Below are positions 16,221 to 24,130 of a stretch of 64,000 bases of DNA, one piece after another. The translations under genes were made by a program, and so were the position numbers. Position 1 is the stretch's first letter, and the number at the start of each line of letters is the position of its first letter. A model generated the notes under the pieces. It had not been told where the DNA came from. It did no database searches and was given only the letters and a program-made list of their open reading frames with translations. Source of the stretch: Finegoldia magna ATCC 53516 (GTDB taxonomy: Bacteria > Bacillota > Clostridia > Tissierellales > Peptoniphilaceae); assembly GCF_000159695.1 (NCBI RefSeq), contig NZ_CM000955.1, positions 198,501 to 262,500 of the forward strand, read 5' to 3'.

Positions 16221-16388
16221 CAAAAGCATCGTAAACAAGCAAATCATTCGGAAAAAATTGTTCTAAATTCAAGCAAAATGAAACGTTAAAAATCGCACTG
16301 TTTGGGCGTCAGCGAGTTTGCGATTTTAGTTTCATGAGCGATGAATTTATCAATTTTTGTAGACAGATGAGTGATTTACGAGTTTTTG
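16221..16388. repeat. Palindromic element, family D, copy 1
   Basis: A 168-bp imperfect palindrome: CAAAAGCATCGTAAAC pairs with the right end GATTTACGAGTTTTTG, and an inner TGAAAC...AAAAATCGCA arm pairs with TGCGATTTT...GTTTCA around a GCGTCAGCG loop. It is preceded by the shared linker AGTAGATTACCAGTTTTGCT. Confidence 0.7.
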
Positions 16389-16557
16389 TGTTTTATGGTC
16401 TTGAAGCTACCTACACAAATTTGCGCAGTCTAGATATTCGTGCGAACTGGTTTTTTACTTTCCCTGTCCCTGTAAAAGGTAGCTGTCCAGCGATTTTGTT
16501 GTTATGTGAAATAAAAGTAGATTACCAGTTTTGTTAATTGTGCATTAAAATAAACAA

Positions 16558-16721
16558 AAAAGATCGTAGCTAAATGAGTCATCTGGAAAAAATTGTGTAA
16601 AATTCAATCGAAAAAATCCGTCCAAAATTTGACTGCGTAAGCGAAGCGTGCTTCAAATTTTAGGATTTTGAGATTAGAATTTTCCAATTTTTGTAAGCCA
16701 GACGAATGTGCTACGACTTTT
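16558..16721. repeat. Palindromic element, family B, copy 3 (complete)
   Basis: A 164-bp complete copy: AAAAGATCGTAGC at the left and GCTACGACTTTT at the right, with the AAAATTTGA/TCAAATTTT core hairpin. It serves as the reference for family B in this window. Confidence 0.72.
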
Positions 16722-16776
16722 CTTGTTTTGTATGTCTCTGTACAACGTCAATGTCTTGCGATACCTTCCCTGCATC

Positions 16777-16803
16777 AAAAAAGAGGTGCCCTTGCACCCC
16801 TTT
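16777..16803 (-). terminator. Terminator of the nitroreductase gene
   Basis: On the minus strand GGGGTGC...GCACCTC is followed by TTTTTT. The hairpin and about 50 bp of flank are closely repeated at 19403-19428 after thiE, so the terminator appears to travel with the adjoining repeat sequence. Confidence 0.82.
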
Positions 16804-16815
16804 ACTCACAACAAA

Positions 16816-17388
16816 TTATTTTACAACAACTCTGTTGTTAATGTCTTCCTTTTCCTTTGGATCTGGATCAGCAGTTTTGTTACCGAATACCATTTGCGCG
16901 TCTAGTTTCCAAGATTTTGGAATATCGAACATTTCCTTAACCGCATCGTCTATAACTGGATTGTAGTGTTGGATATTTGCTCCCAAACCCAATTCTTCAA
17001 GCGCCGTCCAAATATTTAATTCCAACATACCGATAGATTGTGCTGCCCAGTGTTCAAATCTTTCAATTTCAGCGCCTGTGTCTTCTGAAGCCTTCTTCAA
17101 AGTTTCTTCGTCAGAAAAATACAATACAGTTCCATAGCCACTCTTGAACATATTTATCTTGTCCTCAGCAACCTTTCCATTGAAAACCTCTCCGATTTTG
17201 TCCCATAACTTGTCGTGGTCTTCTTTGAAAACAACCACAACTCTTTGACTTCTGATACCGTAAGCATCAGGTGTCAACTCAGTAATATTCTTTATAGTAT
17301 TAGTAATTTCCTCTTCGTTTGATTTTATATTCTTGTCCAAACTGTAAATAGTTCTTCTGTTTTGTAGTGATTTTTCAATATTTGTCAT
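16816..17388 (-). CDS. Nitroreductase family protein
   Basis: This 190-residue protein is a small FMN-dependent nitroreductase. It opens with IEKSLQNRRTIYSLDKNI, where the Arg-Arg pair binds the FMN phosphate. It contains the dimer-interface stretch AAQSIGMLELNIWTALEELG and the later VFGNKT. I prefer the ATG at 17388 because it leaves 6 nt after GGAG; another ATG lies one codon earlier. It is the third gene of a MarR/pirin/nitroreductase set, with 13 bp to the pirin stop. Such sets answer electrophile or oxidative stress. The true substrate is unknown. Confidence 0.85.
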   Translation of the reverse strand: MTNIEKSLQNRRTIYSLDKNIKSNEEEITNTIKNITELTPDAYGIRSQRVVVVFKEDHDKLWDKIGEVFNGKVAEDKINMFKSGYGTVLYFSDEETLKKASEDTGAEIERFEHWAAQSIGMLELNIWTALEELGLGANIQHYNPVIDDAVKEMFDIPKSWKLDAQMVFGNKTADPDPKEKEDINNRVVVK

Positions 17389-17401
17389 CATTTTCTCCTT
17401 T

Positions 17402-18247
17402 TTATTGATCCTCTTCTGGTTTTTCCTTAATAAAAGTTCCATTTCTCAAATCTAAGCTCGCTTGTCGCAAATCCTCGTTAGTGTTCATAACAATTGGACC
17501 AGCCCAAGCAATCTCCTCATTCGTAGGAATAGATTGTAAAAATAAAACAATAACATCTTCATCTTTTGCTTTTATTGTCAATTTGTCGCCATCAGTAGTC
17601 GTCACAGCTGTTTTCTCAGAAACAACATCACCTTCCACCTCAATATCGCCAATCAACGTAAACAAAATAACTTGCTGATCATCTTTCGTGTCAATCGTAA
17701 TTTCCTCGTTCTTCTTAATCTCGATTTCGTAAAAATCAAGCGGCAAATATTTCGGCGCATATCCTTTTATACCCTTGTACTCGCCAGAAATAACCTTAAC
17801 CTTCGCATTGTCTTTTTCAATGATTTTCAAATCATCACCACGAAGCGATTGATAATGAGGCCTTACCATCTTGTCCTTTGCAAGTAAATTCAACCACAAT
17901 TGAACACCAAGCATCCTCTTTGATGGCTTCGGCATCTCCTCGTGCATAATCCCACTTCCAGCAGTCATCCATTGAACCTCGTTGTCAGTAATCGTGTCCT
18001 CATTTCCCATCGAATCCTTGTGAGTCATCGTACCCTCACGCAAATACGTTATCGTCTCAATCCCACGATGTGGATGCATCGGAAATCCCTTAATATAATC
18101 CTCAGGATCAGTGCTGTCAAAAGAATCCAACATCAAAATCGGATCGTATTCTTTTGTAGTATTGCGGCTCAACACCCTCACAAGACTAACCCCAGCACCA
18201 TCCTTCGTTCTAAAACCCTGCGTCCTATTCAAAATTTTCCTCTTCAT
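17402..18247 (-). CDS. Pirin family protein
   Basis: This 281-residue protein is a bicupin of the pirin family. The iron-binding histidines are seen in FPMHPHRGIETITYL and the second metal pair in GSGIMHEEMP. The C-terminal cupin domain is of normal size. Bacterial pirins are thought to be redox sensors or quercetinase-like enzymes. The gene starts inside the 3' end of the MarR gene (23-bp overlap), so translation is probably coupled. Regulation by the MarR partner is inferred from the overlap. Confidence 0.9.
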   Translation of the reverse strand: MKRKILNRTQGFRTKDGAGVSLVRVLSRNTTKEYDPILMLDSFDSTDPEDYIKGFPMHPHRGIETITYLREGTMTHKDSMGNEDTITDNEVQWMTAGSGIMHEEMPKPSKRMLGVQLWLNLLAKDKMVRPHYQSLRGDDLKIIEKDNAKVKVISGEYKGIKGYAPKYLPLDFYEIEIKKNEEITIDTKDDQQVILFTLIGDIEVEGDVVSEKTAVTTTDGDKLTIKAKDEDVIVLFLQSIPTNEEIAWAGPIVMNTNEDLRQASLDLRNGTFIKEKPEEDQ

Positions 18248-18665
18248 ATTTCCTCCTGAATTTATTCATCAATATTATTAATTCTTCCTTCTCATCATCA
18301 TCCCACAGAGAAATCAATTCATCCATAAATTTCAAATTCTCAGGAACAATCTCATCCATCAAATCTTTTCCCTTATCAGTCAAATCCAGGATAAATCTTC
18401 TCTTGTCAGCCTCATCCTGCTTCCTCGTAATAAACCCATCCTTCTCCAAATTCTTCACGATAACAGGAATATTGCCACTCGTAGTCAAAATCTTCTCCAT
18501 AACCTCTCCAGTTGAAAGCCTCCCCTTAGAATATAAAGCCTCCATAACTGCAAACTGTCCCAAAGTAAGATCGTGCTTCAAAATTAATTTGTTGTTCTCG
18601 CGGCGCAGAGTATTAATAACCCTACTCATAGAAATATACACCGCCATTGATTTTTTTGTATTCAT
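18225..18665 (-). CDS. MarR-family transcriptional regulator
   Basis: This 146-residue winged-helix regulator starts at MNTKKSMAVYISM, chosen for the AGAGGGA eight bases upstream. The DNA-binding helices (LTLGQFAVMEALYSKG, LSTGEVMEKILTTSGN) and the wing RKQDEADKRRFILDLTDKG are typical of MarR. It is the first gene of the operon with pirin and nitroreductase and probably represses it until a ligand or oxidant releases it. Divergent repeats of family D begin about 200 bp upstream. Confidence 0.88.
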   Translation of the reverse strand: MNTKKSMAVYISMSRVINTLRRENNKLILKHDLTLGQFAVMEALYSKGRLSTGEVMEKILTTSGNIPVIVKNLEKDGFITRKQDEADKRRFILDLTDKGKDLMDEIVPENLKFMDELISLWDDDEKEELIILMNKFRRKYEEENFE

Positions 18666-18862
18666 ACTATCCCTCTGACTCAATATTATCACTAACTAGA
18701 GATAATTGCAACTAACCTCTCCCTTTTCCGTTTAAAAAAGATGAGATGATATTTTGTTCTTCTTGTCCCCTATAGAAAAAACGTAGATGTCCAGCGAATT
18801 ATTACGTGTGCATTGAAACAAAAGTAGATTACCAGTTTTGCTAAGTTTGCATTGAAACAAAC
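18666..18862. other. Intergenic stretch between the MarR gene and repeat block 2
   Basis: This stretch contains the MarR leader and promoter region and a copy of the linker AGTAGATTACCAGTTTTGCT that precedes family D elements. No gene is visible. Confidence 0.55.
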
Positions 18863-19031
18863 CAAAAACATCGCAAACAAGCGAATCATTCGGAAAAAAT
18901 TGTCCTAAATTCAAGCGAAATGAAACGTTAAAAAATCGCACTGTTTGAGCGTCAGCGAGTTTGCGATTTTAGTTTCATGAGCGATGAATTTATCAATTTT
19001 TGTAGACAGATGAGTGGTTTACGAGTTTTTG
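18863..19031. repeat. Palindromic element, family D, copy 2
   Basis: A 169-bp near-identical copy of the element at 16221-16388, with loop GAGCGTCAGCGAG and the outer CAAAAACATCG / CGAGTTTTTG ends. Confidence 0.72.
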
Positions 19032-19130
19032 TGTTTTCCATGTCTCTGTCATGTGTCGGTGTCCAGCGATTTGTAATTCTGTGAAACAAAACTAGATTAC
19101 CAGTTTTGCTAAGTTTGCATTGAAACAAAC

Positions 19131-19299
19131 CAAAAACATCGTAAACAAGCGAATCATTCGGAAAAAATTGTTCTAAATTCAAGCGAAATGAAACGTGAAA
19201 AAATCGCACTGTCTGAGCGTCAGCGAGTTTGCGATTTTAGTTTCATGAGCGATGAATTTATCAATTTTTGTAGACAGATGAGTGGTTTACGAGTTTTTG
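19131..19299. repeat. Palindromic element, family D, copy 3
   Basis: A 169-bp copy lying 268 bp after copy 2 in the same orientation, so the two form a tandem pair. Differences from copy 2 are single-base. The copy 2 to copy 3 linker again contains the AGATTACCAGTTTTGCT word. Confidence 0.72.
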
Positions 19300-19402
19300 T
19301 GTTTACTTGTCCATGTCATGTGTCTATGTCTTGCAAACTGGTTTTCTACTTTCCCCTTGTCCCTGTACAACGTCTATGTCCTGCGACACCTTCACCGCAT
19401 CA

Positions 19403-19428
19403 AAAAAGAGGTGCCCTCGCACCCCTTG
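19403..19428 (-). terminator. Terminator of thiDE
   Basis: GGGGTGCGAGGGCACCTC followed by TTTTTT on the minus strand, directly after the thiE stop. It is the same hairpin as the one at 16777-16803. Confidence 0.82.
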
Positions 19429-20067
19429 CTATCTACTCAAAATCATATCGAATTTTTGTTTCAACTCTTGTGTTGATGCTGCAACATCTCCCGTCGAAAA
19501 TACCGCCGATGTCAATGACACAGAATCCACATTACAATCGAAAATCATCCTAATATTGTTCTTGTTAATGCCACCAATCGCAGTGATTGGAATGTGAATT
19601 TTCTCAGCAATCTCCTTCAACGTGTCGATTGTAACCCTCACGAAATCATCTCCAGTGAACGTCGGAAAAATCGCCCCCACACCAATGTAATCAGCGCCAG
19701 CCTCTTGTGCCTCCAACGCTTGTTCCAACGTGTGACAACTAATCCCAATAATCTTATTGTCACCAAGAATCTCCCTAGCGTACTTAATCGGCATATCCTT
19801 TTGTCCCAAATGCACCCCGTCGACATCACACGCCTTAGCAATATCAACCCTGTCATTCACAATCAAAAGTTTGCCCATGCTTTGAGTAATCTCTTTTATC
19901 CTAAAAGCCTCGCGCATAATGCTTCTTGTATCCATGTTTTTTTCTCTAAGTCTCACAGAATCTGCACCATTTTTCAGCGCAATCTCAATAGTCTCTGATA
20001 AATCCCTTCCCTTGAGAGTTTGTTTATTCGTGACCAAGTTCAACCCTAAGTTAAATTCCTTATTCAT
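19429..20067 (-). CDS. thiE: Thiamine-phosphate synthase
   Basis: This 212-residue TIM-barrel enzyme joins HMP-pyrophosphate and thiazole phosphate to thiamine phosphate. Motifs: VRLREKNMDTRS, LIVNDRVDIAKA, DGVHLGQKDMP, IGISCHT, ADYIGVGAIFPT and the phosphate-binding ITAIGGINKNN. I start at MNKEFNLGLN (GGAG 11 nt upstream); the longer frame reading extends into thiD without support. It overlaps the end of thiD by 8 bp. With ThiD it forms the pyrimidine branch and joining step. No thiazole genes are in the window, so salvage of thiazole is likely. Confidence 0.93.
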   Translation of the reverse strand: MNKEFNLGLNLVTNKQTLKGRDLSETIEIALKNGADSVRLREKNMDTRSIMREAFRIKEITQSMGKLLIVNDRVDIAKACDVDGVHLGQKDMPIKYAREILGDNKIIGISCHTLEQALEAQEAGADYIGVGAIFPTFTGDDFVRVTIDTLKEIAEKIHIPITAIGGINKNNIRMIFDCNVDSVSLTSAVFSTGDVAASTQELKQKFDMILSR

Positions 20068-20863
20068 TTTCCAACTCTCCTTCAAAAAATTTGTAGAAAT
20101 GATTTGTCGGCCCATTTCCCTTGCCAATATGCAAATCATGCTTAATAGCATTAGTAATGTAATCCTTACTGAATTTCACAGCACCATCTATCGATTTTCC
20201 AAGCGCCAAATTACTAGCGATCGCACTTGAAAGCGTACAACCAGTCCCATGAGTGTTCTTCGTGTCAATCTTTTCAGTCACAAATTCGTGGAAATTCTCG
20301 CCATCATACAAAATATCAATCGCATCTCCCACATGATGACCGCCCTTCACAAGAACGTATTTCGCTCCCATATCGTGAATAATCACAGCTGCCTTTTTCA
20401 TATCGTCCACGCCGTCAATCTTCATTCCACTAATTCTCTCTGCCTCTGGAATGTTCGGAGTTATACAAGTGCACAAAGGAATCAAATCCTCAATCAACAA
20501 ATCAATCGCATCTTCTTGCATCAAACAAGCGCCGTGTTTTGCATACATCACAGGATCCAACACCACATTTTCTGGTTTGTACTCCAATAATTTGTCCCTA
20601 ACACAACTCATAATCCTCTTGTTCGATAACATTCCGATCTTCACAGCGTCAGTTCCCATATCATTATAAATACAATCAATCTGATCCTTTATAATCTTGT
20701 CGGGCAAATCCTCAATCGACACCACCTCAAAAGTATTCTCTGCGACCACCGAAACAATAACGCTCATCGCATACACCCCGTGCGCCGACATAGTCTTGAT
20801 ATCCGCTTGAATTCCCGCTCCGCCTGAACAATCAGAACCTGCAATCGTAAGAACTTTCTTCAT
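20060..20863 (-). CDS. thiD: Hydroxymethylpyrimidine/phosphomethylpyrimidine kinase
   Basis: This 267-residue ribokinase-family enzyme phosphorylates HMP twice to give HMP-pyrophosphate for ThiE. It begins KKVLTIAGSDCSGGAGIQAD, the substrate-binding signature, and ends with the anion-hole and catalytic motif NTHGTGCTLSSAIASNLA. A Gly-rich KGGHHVGDAID segment lies between. Its stop overlaps thiE. I looked for a TPP riboswitch in the 60 bp upstream and saw none; the gene follows malQ closely and may be expressed with it. Confidence 0.93.
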   Translation of the reverse strand: MKKVLTIAGSDCSGGAGIQADIKTMSAHGVYAMSVIVSVVAENTFEVVSIEDLPDKIIKDQIDCIYNDMGTDAVKIGMLSNKRIMSCVRDKLLEYKPENVVLDPVMYAKHGACLMQEDAIDLLIEDLIPLCTCITPNIPEAERISGMKIDGVDDMKKAAVIIHDMGAKYVLVKGGHHVGDAIDILYDGENFHEFVTEKIDTKNTHGTGCTLSSAIASNLALGKSIDGAVKFSKDYITNAIKHDLHIGKGNGPTNHFYKFFEGELENE

Positions 20864-20922
20864 AACTCCTCCTAATAATTTGCTGCAAATTAAATTATAT
20901 ACCTATAATCATTTTACTTCAA

Positions 20923-22386
20923 CTAATCCCTGTTGTAGAGTTTCACAATCGAAGAAATTTTACATTCAAGCTCATCCGTAAGCCAATCTTTTTTCATTCT
21001 CCACGTCCAGTTACCTAACGTGTTTGGCGTGTTCGTCCTGTAATCATCACCCAAATCCAAGAAATCCTGCATCTGACACATACACAAACTAGCACTCGTC
21101 ATGTAGGCAACTCTTATCATAGCCATTTCCGCATCATCTGAATTCACATAATTTTTAATGTATTCAAGCTCTTCTGAAGACCTGCTTGTAACAAATCCAT
21201 TTAACGTTTGATTGTCGTGAGTTCCAGTGTAGTAAACACAATTTTCCCCCACGTTGTGCGGCAAATAATCCGATTCCTCGTTCACATCAAACGCAAACTG
21301 CATCACCTTCATGCCCTTGAAACCAAACCTGTCGCGCAAATTTATCACATCATCAGTAATCAAACCAAAATCCTCAGCGATAATTCTGTCAATCAAGTCC
21401 TCTTTCTTCAAAATCTCAAACAACTTCGCGCCCTTCGCCTTAATCCATCGTCCGTTTTCAGCAGTGTTCTCCGATGCGACAATTGCCCAAAAAGCTTCGA
21501 ATCCTCTAAAATGATCCAAGCGAAGCACATCGTACATTTTCAAATTGTGATTCAACCTTTTCAACCACCAATCAAAACCAGTTTTCTCACAATAATCCCA
21601 ATCATACACAGGATTTCCCCAATATTGCCCAGTTTCAGAAAACCTGTCCGGAGGAACACCTGCAACAAGCTTCGGTGACAAATCCTCGTTCACCACAAAC
21701 ATATCGGGGTTTTGCCACATATCGCTGCTTTCCTTCGACACATAAATCGGTAAATCGCCAAATATTTTTATCCCCAAATCATTCGCGTAATTTTTCAATT
21801 CGAAATACTGCTTGTAAAACAAAGCCTGAACGAATACATTGTATTCAATCTCATCTTTTAACAATTTTTCGTAATAATCGACGCTTTTCTTCTTTCGGTA
21901 TTTTATATCATCTGGAAATTCCAACCAAGATTTGCCATTAAAATGCTTTTTCAAAGCCTCAAATAAGCAAAATTCTCGAACAAGTTCACGCTCACTAAAA
22001 TTTTCTGTGTCGATTATCTTCAAAACCTCGTTGTTCTCAAAAGCCTTTCGTAAAATCTCATCCTTTACTTTTGCCACATAATCGTAATCCACAAAATCAT
22101 CTTCGAATTCATATCCACGAACATCACTCTTCGTCAGCAAACCATCCTCAATCAACTTGTCGATGTCGATGTACATGTAGTTTCCAGCAAAAGTTGACGG
22201 CGACAAATACGGGCTGTTGCCATCAGAACTAATCGGAACAAGTGGCAATATTTGCCAGTAAGTTTGCTTCAATTTCTTCAAAAATCTCACAAATTCATAC
22301 GCACTCTCACCAAAACTTCCGATTCCATATTTAGAACTCAAACTGAACACAGGACACAAAATCCCTGCTTTTCTATTACCACTCAT
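20923..22386 (-). CDS. malQ: 4-alpha-glucanotransferase
   Basis: This 487-residue GH77 enzyme (amylomaltase) transfers alpha-1,4-glucan chains between maltooligosaccharides. Motifs: VPPDRFSETGQYWGNP (the flexible 250s loop region), VLRLDHFRGFEAFW with the nucleophile Asp, IIAEDFGLITDDV with the acid/base Glu, and YYTGTHDNQT with the third acid. I start at MSGNRKAGILCPVF, 1 nt after the stop of the ABC gene; longer readings run antisense-like through the ABC gene end. The pairing with a drug-type ABC exporter is odd and translation seems coupled. No other glycogen or maltose genes are nearby. Confidence 0.92.
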   Translation of the reverse strand: MSGNRKAGILCPVFSLSSKYGIGSFGESAYEFVRFLKKLKQTYWQILPLVPISSDGNSPYLSPSTFAGNYMYIDIDKLIEDGLLTKSDVRGYEFEDDFVDYDYVAKVKDEILRKAFENNEVLKIIDTENFSERELVREFCLFEALKKHFNGKSWLEFPDDIKYRKKKSVDYYEKLLKDEIEYNVFVQALFYKQYFELKNYANDLGIKIFGDLPIYVSKESSDMWQNPDMFVVNEDLSPKLVAGVPPDRFSETGQYWGNPVYDWDYCEKTGFDWWLKRLNHNLKMYDVLRLDHFRGFEAFWAIVASENTAENGRWIKAKGAKLFEILKKEDLIDRIIAEDFGLITDDVINLRDRFGFKGMKVMQFAFDVNEESDYLPHNVGENCVYYTGTHDNQTLNGFVTSRSSEELEYIKNYVNSDDAEMAMIRVAYMTSASLCMCQMQDFLDLGDDYRTNTPNTLGNWTWRMKKDWLTDELECKISSIVKLYNRD

Positions 22387-22387
22387 A

Positions 22388-24130
22388 TTAGCCCTTCTTG
22401 TTTTGTTCACGATACATTCTCGTGTAAATCTTGCCATTCGCCAACAATTCTTCGTGCGTTCCTTTTTCCACAATAACGCCCTTGTCCAACACGTAAATGC
22501 AATCCACGTTTTTAATCGTGGACAATCTGTGCGCAATTATAAATGTAGTCCTGTTTTGTTTCAATTTGTCGATCGCGTATTGAATCACAGATTCCGTTTG
22601 CGTGTCGATGTTTGCCGTCGCCTCGTCCAATATCAAAATCTTCGGATTGGTGATGTAACTTCTCGCAAATGCTATAAGTTGTTTTTCACCAGCAGAGAAA
22701 CTTGCGCCATTGTCCTTGACTTCCTCATCAAGACCATTTCTAAAATCTATCAACCTGTCCGCACCGATATCTCTCAACGCATTCTCCACTTCTTCATCTG
22801 TAAAATCCTTGTCGAGCCTGATGTTACTCCTAACATCTCCCATAAAAAGCACCGGATCTTGTGGCACCAGCGAAATATTCTTTCTTATAGAATCCACACT
22901 GTAATCGTTGAAATTCTTGCCGTCGATTTTGATTACGCCTCGTTGTGGCTTATAAAATCCTAAAAGCAAATTGATTATCGTAGTCTTGCCACTTCCAGTA
23001 AATCCAACAAATGCAACACTCTCTCCACTTTTTATATCGAGCGACAAATCTTTAAGCACAGGTTCGTTTTCAATATACGAAAAATCCACATTTTCAAACT
23101 TCACATCGCCCTTGATGTCGCCGATTTCTCGTTCTGGGAACTCCTCAACCTCAGTGTCCAACAATTCAAACACATGCTCTGCTGCACTGAACGATTGCTC
23201 CAACGAGCCCATTCTTTCCACGCAGTTACTGATGTACAAGAAAGTCCTCGAAGTGTATTCCATCGTCAAATACATGCTCCCCAACTTTACATCAGTATTT
23301 CCAGTCAAAACATTGTACGCGTAAATTCCAAGTATCGTAATCGTCGCAAAGTTTCTGAGAAGCTGCGACACATTATAGCTCATCGTACCGTAAGCCCTCG
23401 TCACCATATACCCGTAATCGTAGACATTTTTCGCAGAAGTTTCATAATCCTTGCTGAAATCATCTTCCAAATTAAACGCCTTTATTATCTCAATATTGTT
23501 TATTGTCTCGTTGATTTTCGCATTTTCCTCGCTGATGTATTTTCTCATATTTGTAAATGCAAAGCGTGATTTTCGCAAAAATCTTCTGAAAATATAAAAC
23601 ATAATTGGGAAAAACAAACACACAATAATCCCGATTTTCGTGTCAGTTATCAGCACCATCGCAATCATGAATATACTCACAATCACGCTTACCATAAGCT
23701 GCGCCAATACCATTTGGTAGAAACTCTTCACAGTTTTCGTGTCGTTCGTAATCCTGCTGACAACTTTTCCAGCCGGTAAATTATCGTAAAATGATATCGG
23801 CATTTTTTGAATGTGATCGTACACATCCATTTGCATCCTACGTGCGATTTTGTTCGCAGTCTTCTCCAAATAAACCGTAGAATTGTATTTCCACAACGAA
23901 TCCACGAAGAAAACCATCGCATACAAGCACAACACAAGCGCTAATTTTCTAATATTGTAGACAAGTTTTTCTCCTGTAAGTAAATTGTTGATGATATACG
24001 CAAGTATAATCGGCCCGATAATCTCGAACACAGTCATCAACACCGTAAACACCATCCCTATCGCCAAGTTTTTCTTCTCGTTTAGGGAGTATTTTATAAT
24101 TCTATTCGTCACACTCTTTTTCATATGCAC
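22388..24130 (-). CDS. ABC exporter half-transporter, subunit 2
   Basis: This 580-residue protein has an N-terminal six-helix exporter domain (about residues 20-300) and a C-terminal ATPase. Walker A is GFTGSGKTT, the signature is the non-canonical FSAGEKQL instead of LSGGQ, Walker B is ILILDEAT with the catalytic Glu intact, and the switch His is in IIAHRLS. The start may be at 24130 or two codons later; both lie inside the end of the partner gene. It pairs with the subunit encoded upstream to form a heterodimer of the YheHI/TM287-288 kind with one weakened ATP site. Substrate unknown; multidrug or lipid are the usual ones. Confidence 0.9.
   Translation of the reverse strand: MHMKKSVTNRIIKYSLNEKKNLAIGMVFTVLMTVFEIIGPIILAYIINNLLTGEKLVYNIRKLALVLCLYAMVFFVDSLWKYNSTVYLEKTANKIARRMQMDVYDHIQKMPISFYDNLPAGKVVSRITNDTKTVKSFYQMVLAQLMVSVIVSIFMIAMVLITDTKIGIIVCLFFPIMFYIFRRFLRKSRFAFTNMRKYISEENAKINETINNIEIIKAFNLEDDFSKDYETSAKNVYDYGYMVTRAYGTMSYNVSQLLRNFATITILGIYAYNVLTGNTDVKLGSMYLTMEYTSRTFLYISNCVERMGSLEQSFSAAEHVFELLDTEVEEFPEREIGDIKGDVKFENVDFSYIENEPVLKDLSLDIKSGESVAFVGFTGSGKTTIINLLLGFYKPQRGVIKIDGKNFNDYSVDSIRKNISLVPQDPVLFMGDVRSNIRLDKDFTDEEVENALRDIGADRLIDFRNGLDEEVKDNGASFSAGEKQLIAFARSYITNPKILILDEATANIDTQTESVIQYAIDKLKQNRTTFIIAHRLSTIKNVDCIYVLDKGVIVEKGTHEELLANGKIYTRMYREQNKKG

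Noticed and set aside
15764..16537. Several 65-110 residue ORFs in the repeat blocks
   Set aside because: They occur in overlapping frames on both strands through palindromic repeats and change frame between copies, so coding is not conserved.
20864..20922. Possible TPP riboswitch before thiD
   Set aside because: The 59-bp gap is too short and lacks the CTGAGA and related conserved blocks.
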